This document shows, in pieces, positions 43,236 to 51,085 of a stretch of 64,000 nucleotides of DNA. Each line of letters begins with the position of its first letter. Position 1 is the first letter of the stretch. The notes under the pieces were generated by a model. That model was given only the letters and a program-made list of their open reading frames with translations. It had not been told where the DNA came from and did no database searches. Source of the DNA: RHLJ01 sp965247355 (GTDB lineage: Bacteria; Bacteroidota; Rhodothermia; Balneolales; Balneolaceae). The stretch lies in the NCBI GenBank assembly GCA_965247355.1, contig OZ252011.1, positions 558,001 to 622,000 on the forward strand, in the 5' to 3' direction. A program made the translations under genes and the position numbers.

Positions 43236-44225
43236 ATGGAAGTACAAAGAGCAAAGATTTCTGCGGTTGGGCATTTTCTGCCTGAAGATCGGTTAACTAA
43301 CTTCGATCTCGAGAAAATGGTTGAAACCAATGATGAATGGATCAGAACAAGAACAGGTATTTCAGAACGAAGAATCCTCAAAGATCCCGATAAAGCAACT
43401 TCGTACATGGCTGCAAAAGCAGCGGAGGAAGCGCTCGATTCTGCAGGAGTTTCCCCTAAAGAAATTGATATAATTATTGTAGCTACTGTTACACCTGATT
43501 ATTTATTTCCAGCAACTGCATGTTTAGTTCAGGAAAAAATTGGTGCTAAAAACGCATTCGCTTTTGATATTTCAGCAGCTTGTTCAGGATTTATTTATGC
43601 ATTAACTACAGGTGCATCTTTTATTCAGGGTGGTACTGCAAAAAAAGTACTGGTTATTGGGGCAGATAAGATGTCCTCTATTCTGGATTATTCAGATAGA
43701 ACAACTTGTATTCTTTTTGGTGATGGTGCCGGAGCCGTATTATTGGAAGTTTCAGATGATGAAACCGGCGTTATTGATAGTATACATTACACAGAAGGAG
43801 ATACGAACTGCTCACTTTACCAACCGGCCGGAGGAAGTTTAAGGCCGGCAACTCATGAAACGGTTGATGCCAGAATGCATTCTATCCGTCAGGAAGGGCG
43901 AGCAGTATTTAAGAAAGCAACCATGGGAATGGCGGATGTTTCTCTGGAGATTATGAAAAAAAATAATCTCGCTCCTGAAGATGTAGCGTGGCTGGTACCA
44001 CATCAGGCCAACCTTCGAATTATTGATGCGACTGCAAATCGAATGGGAATTTCATCAGAAAAAGTAATGATCAATATTGATCGTTATGGAAATACTACGG
44101 CAGCTACAATTCCATTATGTCTTTACGATTGGAAAGATCAGTTGAGTAAAGGTGATAATCTGGTACTTGCAGCCTTTGGTGGAGGCTTTACCTGGGGATC
44201 TGTATACGTAAAATGGAGTTTGTAA
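43236..44225 (+). CDS. fabH: Beta-ketoacyl-ACP synthase III
   Basis: The protein has 329 residues. The catalytic triad is Cys in ISAACSGF, His in VPHQANLRI and Asn in YGNTTAAT. GGGFTWGSVYVKW is the normal C terminus. It condenses acetyl-CoA (or a branched starter) with malonyl-ACP to begin fatty acid synthesis. The C-terminal start and stop are one base from fabD. Confidence 0.96.
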   Translation: MEVQRAKISAVGHFLPEDRLTNFDLEKMVETNDEWIRTRTGISERRILKDPDKATSYMAAKAAEEALDSAGVSPKEIDIIIVATVTPDYLFPATACLVQEKIGAKNAFAFDISAACSGFIYALTTGASFIQGGTAKKVLVIGADKMSSILDYSDRTTCILFGDGAGAVLLEVSDDETGVIDSIHYTEGDTNCSLYQPAGGSLRPATHETVDARMHSIRQEGRAVFKKATMGMADVSLEIMKKNNLAPEDVAWLVPHQANLRIIDATANRMGISSEKVMINIDRYGNTTAATIPLCLYDWKDQLSKGDNLVLAAFGGGFTWGSVYVKWSL

Positions 44226-44226
44226 A

Positions 44227-45114
44227 ATGAGTACAGCATACCTTTTTCCCGGACAAGGGTCACAGTTTATTGGAATGGGGAAGGATCACTATGATTCAAA
44301 CCCTGAATTTGCGAAATATGCAGATCAGGCCAATGAAGTTTTAGGAATTGATCTTAAATCAATCATGTTTGAAGGACCTGAAGAAAAGCTAAAGCAAACA
44401 GAATTTACGCAGCCTGCAATTTTCCTCCACTCAGTAGCTTTGTTTAAAACTTTGGATGCTAAGCCAGATATGGTTGCCGGACATAGTCTTGGAGAGTTTT
44501 CAGCTTTAGTAGCTTGTGGGGCGGTAAGCTTCGAAGATGCACTGAAAATTGTTCGAAGGAGAGGAGAGCTGATGCAACAAGCCGGAACTCAGAATCCCGG
44601 TACGATGGCAGCTATTATTGGTATGGCAGATGAAGCTGTAGAAAAAGTTTGTGAAGAAGCGACTGAAGCCACAGGTAAAGAAGTAATCGCAGCAAATTAT
44701 AATTGTCCCGGACAGTTAGTAATTTCCGGATATGTTGAAGCGGTTGAAAAAGCAGTGGAACTTGCAAAAGAACAAGGTGCAAGAATGGCAATGATGCTTC
44801 CTGTGAGTGGTGCGTTTCACTCATCTTTAATGCAACCTGCTTTAGACGGTTTACGTGAGCAATTAGAAAATCTCGAGATCAATATTCCTGATTGCCCTAT
44901 TTACAGTAACTATACCGCTAAACCAACTACTGATCCCGAAGAAATCAGATCAAACCTTCTGGATCAATTATTAAACCCTGTTCGATGGACTCAAACGCTC
45001 CTTAATATGATGGAAGACGGTGCTGTTTCATTTGTTGAAGTTGGACCGGGAAAAGTATTACAAGGATTAGTTAAACGAACAGATCGTAAAGCAGAAACTT
45101 CAGGACATCAATAA
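44227..45114 (+). CDS. fabD: Malonyl-CoA-ACP transacylase
   Basis: The protein has 295 residues. GQGSQFIGMGK is the N-terminal motif, GHSLGEF carries the nucleophilic serine (about 89-95), and AFHSSLM holds the catalytic histidine. VEVGPGKVLQGLVKR closes the protein. It loads malonyl groups on the acyl carrier protein encoded three genes later. Confidence 0.96.
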   Translation: MSTAYLFPGQGSQFIGMGKDHYDSNPEFAKYADQANEVLGIDLKSIMFEGPEEKLKQTEFTQPAIFLHSVALFKTLDAKPDMVAGHSLGEFSALVACGAVSFEDALKIVRRRGELMQQAGTQNPGTMAAIIGMADEAVEKVCEEATEATGKEVIAANYNCPGQLVISGYVEAVEKAVELAKEQGARMAMMLPVSGAFHSSLMQPALDGLREQLENLEINIPDCPIYSNYTAKPTTDPEEIRSNLLDQLLNPVRWTQTLLNMMEDGAVSFVEVGPGKVLQGLVKRTDRKAETSGHQ

Positions 45115-45120
45115 AGAATT

Positions 45121-45870
45121 ATGGGGCTATCACTCGAAGGAAAAACATGTTTAGTAACCGGCGGAAGCCGTGGAATAGGAAGAGCAATCGCTCTCAAATT
45201 AGCAGATTTTGGTGCTGATGTTGCTATTACCTATGCGCGCTCAGCAGATGCTGCAAATGAAGTAAAAGCTGAAATTGAGAGTAAAGGAAGAAAGGCGAAA
45301 GCAATTCAGGCAGATGCAGTGGATTTTGATGAAGCAGAAAAAGTGATTAATGAAATTGTCTCAGATTGGGGCAAAATTGATGTACTTGTGAATAATGCAG
45401 GTATCACCAAAGATAATTTGATTTTAAGAATGAGTGAGGAACAATGGGACGATGTTATCACCACTAATCTCAAAAGTATATTCAATTATTCAAAAGTTTC
45501 TGCCCGACCGATGATGAAAAACCGAGGCGGATCTATCATTAATATTAGCTCAGTGGTAGGTATTTCCGGGAACGCAGGGCAAAGTAATTATTCCGCTTCA
45601 AAAGCAGGCATTATCGGCTTTACCAAATCTTATGCGAAGGAATTAGCCTCCAGAAACATCCGCGCTAATGTAATTGCACCGGGTTATATAACAACAGATA
45701 TGACGGGATCTTTGGATGAAAAAGTGCTCGAAGGCATCAAAGAAGCCACTCCATTAGGTCGAGCAGGTAATGCTGATGAGATTGCAGATGCTGTTGTATT
45801 TTTAGCTTCTGATATGAGTAGCTACATAACAGGTGAGACTATTCGGGTTGATGGCGGTATGGCTATGTAG
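45121..45870 (+). CDS. fabG: 3-oxoacyl-ACP reductase
   Basis: The protein has 249 residues, a short-chain dehydrogenase with the NADPH motif TGGSRGIGRAIA, NNAG, the catalytic serine in INISSVVG, YSASKAG with Tyr and Lys, and the FabG ending TGETIRVDGGMAM. It does the first reduction of the elongation cycle. The gene starts 7 bases after fabD and is followed by 82 non-coding bases before acpP. Confidence 0.95.
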   Translation: MGLSLEGKTCLVTGGSRGIGRAIALKLADFGADVAITYARSADAANEVKAEIESKGRKAKAIQADAVDFDEAEKVINEIVSDWGKIDVLVNNAGITKDNLILRMSEEQWDDVITTNLKSIFNYSKVSARPMMKNRGGSIINISSVVGISGNAGQSNYSASKAGIIGFTKSYAKELASRNIRANVIAPGYITTDMTGSLDEKVLEGIKEATPLGRAGNADEIADAVVFLASDMSSYITGETIRVDGGMAM

Positions 45871-45952
45871 CTATTGCGGATACCTAAATGAATTTTTAAG
45901 TTAAACGAGTTTAAATTTAATCTAACTACCATTAAAATAATTAGGACTAATT

Positions 45953-46192
45953 ATGTCACAAGATGTTGAATCAAAAGTAAAAGCCATTATCGTTGATAAA
46001 CTAGGCGTTGACGAATCTGAAGTAACTGCAGATGCTAATTTCACTAACGATCTTGGTGCTGATTCTTTAGATACTGTTGAATTGATCATGGAATTCGAAA
46101 AAGATTTTGATTTGAGCATTCCTGATGAAGATGCAGAGAACATTGCAACTGTTGGAGATGCAGTAACATATCTTTCAGGTAAATTATCTTAA
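45953..46192 (+). CDS. acpP: Acyl carrier protein
   Basis: The protein has 79 residues, acidic, with the phosphopantetheine serine in GADSLDTVELIME (Ser38). The four-helix pattern is intact. The 82-base leader may hold a separate promoter giving the high level this protein needs, but no clear element was seen. Confidence 0.97.
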   Translation: MSQDVESKVKAIIVDKLGVDESEVTADANFTNDLGADSLDTVELIMEFEKDFDLSIPDEDAENIATVGDAVTYLSGKLS

Positions 46193-46210
46193 TATCTACT
46201 CTTTCCACTT

Positions 46211-47455
46211 ATGAGTGAACGCAGAGTCGTTATTACGGGTATTGGCGCTCTTACCCCAATAGGTGAGAGCGCTCCTGCTTTTTGGAATGGACTTTTGTCT
46301 GGCAAAAGCGGAGCCCGTATGGTCGATCATTTCGATACTACCAATTTCGCAACAAAATTCGCGGCCCAACTTGATGGGTATAACCCCAAAGATCATTTCG
46401 AGCATAAAGATGCACGAAGACTTGATCTGGTTGCTCAGTATGCACTGGTAGCAACTAAAGAGGCTGTTGAAGATTCAGGTATGGATCTTGAAAAAGTCGA
46501 TAAAGACCGGGTAGCAGTTATTGTTGGGACTGGGATTGGTGGAATGGAAACCTTTTACGAGCAATCTGTTTCATTTCATGAAAGGGGACCGAGAGGAGTT
46601 TCTCCATTTTTTATACCAATGCTGATTCCGGATTTAGTTGCCGGACAGATTTCAATCCGTTATGGATTCAGAGGACCAAATTTTTGTGCGGTCTCTGCAT
46701 GCGCTACCGGCTCACATAACATTGGTATTGCATATGATATGATTCGATACGGACAGTCTGATATGGCTGTAACAGGTGGATCTGAAGCTCCTGTTACCAG
46801 GATTGGTATCTCCGGCTTCAACGCAATGAAGGCAATGTCTACCCGTAATGATTCTCCCGAAACCGCTTCAAGACCATTTGATGTTGATCGTGATGGTTTT
46901 GTACTTGGTGAAGGTTCCGGAATATTTATTCTGGAAGAACTGGAATCAGCTAAGAAAAGAGGCGCTCGGATTTATGGAGAAATAGCTGGTTATGGCTATT
47001 CAGCCGATGCTTACCATATTACAGCTCCTGATCCGGATGGAGGAGGGGTTCAGCTTGCAATGAATAATGCATTAAAGGCTGCAAAGATCAATACTGATGA
47101 TGTTGATCACATCAATATGCATGGCACTTCAACACCATTAGGGGATGTTGCAGAAACAAATTCTATCAAAAAGGTATTTGGTGATCACGCCAAAAAAATG
47201 AACTTAAATTCAACCAAGTCGATGCATGGGCATACACTTGGTGCTGCTGGTGCCATTGAATCTGTAGCCGCTCTGTTGGCTATTTATCATGGAACTATAC
47301 CCCCAACCATAAATCTTGATAATCAGGATCCGGAGTGTGATTTAAATTATACTGCGAATGAGCCGGTTATTAAGAATGTGAAATATGCATTGAATAATGC
47401 TTTTGGTTTTGGTGGCCATAATTCTACATTAGTCTTTAAGAAATTCGAAGACTAA
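46211..47455 (+). CDS. fabF: Beta-ketoacyl-ACP synthase II
   Basis: The protein has 414 residues. The active-site cysteine is in SACATGSHNIG, the histidines in MHGTSTPLGD and SMHGHTLGAAGA. The start VVITGIGALTPIGES and end NAFGFGGHNSTLVFKK are typical. It elongates acyl-ACP. The gene abuts rnc with no gap. Confidence 0.96.
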   Translation: MSERRVVITGIGALTPIGESAPAFWNGLLSGKSGARMVDHFDTTNFATKFAAQLDGYNPKDHFEHKDARRLDLVAQYALVATKEAVEDSGMDLEKVDKDRVAVIVGTGIGGMETFYEQSVSFHERGPRGVSPFFIPMLIPDLVAGQISIRYGFRGPNFCAVSACATGSHNIGIAYDMIRYGQSDMAVTGGSEAPVTRIGISGFNAMKAMSTRNDSPETASRPFDVDRDGFVLGEGSGIFILEELESAKKRGARIYGEIAGYGYSADAYHITAPDPDGGGVQLAMNNALKAAKINTDDVDHINMHGTSTPLGDVAETNSIKKVFGDHAKKMNLNSTKSMHGHTLGAAGAIESVAALLAIYHGTIPPTINLDNQDPECDLNYTANEPVIKNVKYALNNAFGFGGHNSTLVFKKFED

Positions 47456-48199
47456 ATGGGATTCTCGATCAGATCTTTGTTTGCAAAAAAAAGCAAGGAT
47501 TCTGTACCTATTGATGATCGAATAATCCAGCTTGAGAAAATAATTGGCCTGAAAATTGATGATACCTCACTATTTCAGAGAGCACTCCGGCATCGTTCTA
47601 TGCTTACCCAAGAGCAATATGCCAAATATGATTCTTATGAACGACTAGAGTTTTTGGGTGATGCTGTTCTGGATCTGATTGCCGCCGAAATTCTTTTTCA
47701 TAAGTATTCAAAAAAAGACGAAGGTTTTCTCACAAAAATCAGAGCAAAACTTGTAAAAGGTGAGACCCTTGCCGGTTTTTCCAACGAACTCGGTTTAAAT
47801 GAATTAATGGAAATGGGAGAGCGTCCGGGGAATACGAAAATATCGAACAGTATTCTGGCAGATGTATTTGAATCTATTATCGCTGCAATTTATATCACCA
47901 AAGGGTATTCTAGCGCATTTCAATTCGTGGAATATGTCTTCGATAAGTTTGTAAACTTCGAAGAGCTTATTCATACCGTTGATAATTATAAAAGCGCACT
48001 TCTGGAATACACTCAGGCTCAAAGATTACCACTTCCGAGCTATAAAACTATCAATGAATCAGGTCCTGGACATAACCGTACATTTGAAGTAACCGTTTTT
48101 ATAGGGGATAATGAATTAGGTACAGGTATAGGTAAAAGTAAAAAGAAGGCTGAGCAATTGGCAGCTGAAGCCGCACTACAGGCATTAAATATTGCCTAA
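47456..48199 (+). CDS. rnc: Ribonuclease III
   Basis: The protein has 247 residues. The RNase III signature ERLEFLGDAVLDL is at about 62-74, and the second metal site is in DVFESIIAAIY. A double-stranded-RNA-binding domain covers about 180-247 (NYKSALLEYTQA to KKKAEQLAAEAALQAL). It processes rRNA and structured mRNAs. It follows fabF with no gap (TAAATG), as in many Bacteroidota. The first 25 residues are a basic leader. Confidence 0.95.
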   Translation: MGFSIRSLFAKKSKDSVPIDDRIIQLEKIIGLKIDDTSLFQRALRHRSMLTQEQYAKYDSYERLEFLGDAVLDLIAAEILFHKYSKKDEGFLTKIRAKLVKGETLAGFSNELGLNELMEMGERPGNTKISNSILADVFESIIAAIYITKGYSSAFQFVEYVFDKFVNFEELIHTVDNYKSALLEYTQAQRLPLPSYKTINESGPGHNRTFEVTVFIGDNELGTGIGKSKKKAEQLAAEAALQALNIA

Positions 48200-48294
48200 A
48201 CTTCTGTTGGGTACACTTGTTTTTAGAATGATAAACCCCGATTCTTAGCCCGTCATTGTTATACAGCCGTCATTTCACTTAAGGCCTATAAAAT

Positions 48295-49677
48295 ATGCTT
48301 GTTCAGCTCATTAAACCGGAATTTCAGGAACTTATCGAGGCCAAAGACTGGGTTGGACTAAAAGAAGTACTATCCGATGTCCCTGCGGCAGATATTGCTG
48401 AGCTGTTAGTAGAACTTGATGGAAGTGTCGCTGTTGTTGTTTTCAGGCTACTTAAGAAGCCAGTAGCTGCTGATGTTTTTGCTGAACTTCCATCAGGAAA
48501 GGGAGTGGAGTTACTCGAGCTTTTCAATAAACAGCAGCTCTCTGATGTTATGATAAATCTCGAACCTGATGAGCAGGTTGCATTAATGGAAGAACTTCCG
48601 GGTCACCTTACCCAAAGCGTGATGAATTCCATGAAGCTGGAAGATCAAAAGCAGATTAAAAAATTACTGGGTTATCCGGAAGACAGTGTTGGTCGTTTAA
48701 TGACTCCCAGGTATGTGCGGGTCAAGTCAGATTGGTCCATCGACAGAAGCATGGAGCATATTCGTAAATATGCAGAAGTGGCAGAGACCCTGAATGTGAT
48801 TTATGTAGTAGATGACAAAGAACATCTGATTGATGACCTTCGGATTACTCAAATCATTGTAGCCGAACCCAAGGACACGATCTCCAGTATTATGGATGAT
48901 TCCTTTAATGCCTTAAGTGCGTTTGATGATCAGGAAGAAGCGGTTAAAATGTTCGCTAAGTATGACCGGGTTGCACTACCAGTAGTAGATTCGGATGGGA
49001 TCTTGGTTGGAATCGTGACGGTAGATGATGTTATTGATGTAGCCGAGGAAGAGACCACCGAGGATATGCAAAAAATGGCTGCAATGGATGCTTTGGACGA
49101 TTATTATTCCCAGACCTCTATTTTTGCGATGGTGAAGAAAAGATTGGGGTGGCTGATTGTTCTTTTTGTGGGGCAAATTATAACGGCACTCACTATGGGG
49201 CAGTATGAAGAATTACTTAGTAAAGTTGTTTTTCTTTCCTTCTTCGTTCCTTTGATTATTTCCAGTGGCGGTAATTCCGGTGCTCAGGCAGCAACACTCG
49301 TAATTCGCGCACTTGCTACCGACGATATCAAAGCGGAAGACTGGAAAAAAGTATTTACCAGGGAATTTATTTCAGGCTTAGCATTAGGAGCTTTAATTGG
49401 GTTACTAGGATTTGTAACACTAATTTCATGGGAACTCGTAGCCGGTAATCCCTTTGGCTACCAAATGATTATGACGGCTTTGGTTGTGGCTCTAAGTTTG
49501 TTAGCTATTGTTTTATTTGGAAATTTTATTGGTGCAATGCTTCCGTTTATCCTCTCTAAACTTGGTCTCGATCCTGCTGTTTCTTCCGCTCCTTTTGTTG
49601 CAACTATAGTGGATGTAAGCGGAATCATTATTTATTTTTCAATAGCAATCTTATTACTAGGTAACATATTACTCTAA
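48295..49677 (+). CDS. mgtE: Magnesium transporter MgtE
   Basis: The protein has 460 residues. An N-terminal MgtE superhelical domain (about 5-120), two CBS domains (about 130-250, with MTPRYVRV and LVGIVTVDDVIDV) and five membrane helices (about 280-455) follow in order. The helix SSGGNSGAQAATL holds the pore signature. The cytoplasmic domains close the channel when magnesium is plentiful. The 95-base leader is too short for an M-box riboswitch. Confidence 0.94.
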   Translation: MLVQLIKPEFQELIEAKDWVGLKEVLSDVPAADIAELLVELDGSVAVVVFRLLKKPVAADVFAELPSGKGVELLELFNKQQLSDVMINLEPDEQVALMEELPGHLTQSVMNSMKLEDQKQIKKLLGYPEDSVGRLMTPRYVRVKSDWSIDRSMEHIRKYAEVAETLNVIYVVDDKEHLIDDLRITQIIVAEPKDTISSIMDDSFNALSAFDDQEEAVKMFAKYDRVALPVVDSDGILVGIVTVDDVIDVAEEETTEDMQKMAAMDALDDYYSQTSIFAMVKKRLGWLIVLFVGQIITALTMGQYEELLSKVVFLSFFVPLIISSGGNSGAQAATLVIRALATDDIKAEDWKKVFTREFISGLALGALIGLLGFVTLISWELVAGNPFGYQMIMTALVVALSLLAIVLFGNFIGAMLPFILSKLGLDPAVSSAPFVATIVDVSGIIIYFSIAILLLGNILL

Positions 49678-49692
49678 TCTCTTAAACAAATT

Positions 49693-50541
49693 ATGAAAGC
49701 ATATCACGATCTTGTAAAAAATGTTCTTGAACATGGGGTAAGGAAAGAAAATCGAACTGGTACAGATACTATTTCAAACTTCGCAGAATATTATAAAGTA
49801 GATCTTGCGGACGGCTTTCCACTTTTAACTACAAAAAAAGTGTTTTTCAGATCAGTCGTACTCGAGTTACTTTGGTATTTAAGAGGAGAAGATCATATTC
49901 GGTGGTTAAGAGATGAAAATGATTGTCATATCTGGGACGCCTGGGCTGATGAAAATGGTCACGTCGGTCCAATATATCCGGTTCTTTGGAGACGTTTTCC
50001 GTATCTGAAAAAAGAAATAGTTGAACTTGAAGGCCAGTCAGGAAAGATTAAGAAAGAAATGTGGGTTCGAAAAGAATTCGATCAGGTTCAACGTGCGATC
50101 GATATGTTGAAAACGAATCCAAACAGCCGTAGGATTGTGGTTAGTACCTGGCATCCGGGTTTACTTGGAGAAATGGCTCTGCCTCCGTGCCACCTTATGT
50201 ATATTTTCAATGTTCAGAATGGGCGTCTCAATTGTCATCTAACTCAACGTTCTGGTGATATAGCTCTTGGTATACCGTTCAATTTAGCCTGTTACTCTGC
50301 CTTAACTATGGCTATTGCACAGGAGGTTGGACTAGAACCAGGTATTTTTGCTCACACTATTGTTGATGCCCACATTTATGAGAATCACGTTGATGGGTTG
50401 AAAGAGCAACTTACCAGAAAACCAAAGCCTCTTCCTACACTTAAAATTGCAAAGAAGCCGGTTGATGAATTAACTTTTGATGATTTCGTACTAGAGAATT
50501 ATGATCCCGATCCTGTGATTCGGTTTGAGGTTGCAGTATGA
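49693..50541 (+). CDS. thyA: Thymidylate synthase ThyA
   Basis: The protein has 282 residues, against 264 in E. coli. The catalytic cysteine is in ALPPCHLMY, the folate and dUMP residues in QRSGDIALGIPFN and DAHIYENH. The extra residues (about 95-120, KKEIVELEGQSGKIKKEM) lie where other long forms have an insertion. It makes dTMP and dihydrofolate, which the next gene, overlapping by 4 bases (ATGA), recycles. Confidence 0.96.
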   Translation: MKAYHDLVKNVLEHGVRKENRTGTDTISNFAEYYKVDLADGFPLLTTKKVFFRSVVLELLWYLRGEDHIRWLRDENDCHIWDAWADENGHVGPIYPVLWRRFPYLKKEIVELEGQSGKIKKEMWVRKEFDQVQRAIDMLKTNPNSRRIVVSTWHPGLLGEMALPPCHLMYIFNVQNGRLNCHLTQRSGDIALGIPFNLACYSALTMAIAQEVGLEPGIFAHTIVDAHIYENHVDGLKEQLTRKPKPLPTLKIAKKPVDELTFDDFVLENYDPDPVIRFEVAV

Positions 50542-51008
50542 AATTGACTTTAGTAGCTGCTCATGATCCAAATTTGGTAATTGGAAATAACGGCGGCTTA
50601 CCCTGGCATTACTCTGAAGACCTGAAGCATTTTAAAAATGTGACCTTGGGTAATACTATAATCATGGGAAGGGGTGTTTTCGAGGAATTGAATGAAACTC
50701 CACTACCCGGAAGAAAAAATATAGTACTATCTACATCAAAGACCTATGATAATGTAGATACCTACAAAAGTTTGGAAGATGCTTTAAAGTCAGTTGATGA
50801 AGAGGAAGTCTTTATTATTGGTGGGGGAGTTCTTTATCGCCAAACAATAAATCTAGCTGATAGATTAATAATTACTGAAATTAAAAAGGAATACGAAGGT
50901 GACACTTTCTTTCCTGAGTATAGGGACGATATCGGTACCAAATGGAAAGAAGTTTCAAGGGATAACAGGGATAATCTTGCTTTTGTAGACTATTTGTCGA
51001 TCGCATAA
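50538..51008 (+). CDS. folA: Dihydrofolate reductase
   Basis: The protein has 156 residues. VIGNNGGLPWHYSEDLKHFK is the substrate and NADPH signature, with the catalytic acid in the following helix, and IIMGRGVFEEL and VFIIGGGVLYRQ bind NADPH. It reduces dihydrofolate made by ThyA. The ATGA overlap with thyA makes coupled expression likely. Confidence 0.95.
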   Translation: MKLTLVAAHDPNLVIGNNGGLPWHYSEDLKHFKNVTLGNTIIMGRGVFEELNETPLPGRKNIVLSTSKTYDNVDTYKSLEDALKSVDEEEVFIIGGGVLYRQTINLADRLIITEIKKEYEGDTFFPEYRDDIGTKWKEVSRDNRDNLAFVDYLSIA

Positions 51009-51085
51009 AGTGCTTTCTAATTAGGAAAGATTGATCCAAATTCTTTTGTTATGCAGATAACGTTTTTTTTAGACAAGTATTCACG

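Noticed and set aside
48200..48294. M-box magnesium riboswitch before mgtE
   Set aside because: Only 95 bases are available, less than the element needs, and its conserved loops were not seen.
51013..51029. Terminator after folA
   Set aside because: CTTTC and GAAAG can pair, but the stem is only 5 base pairs and no T run follows.
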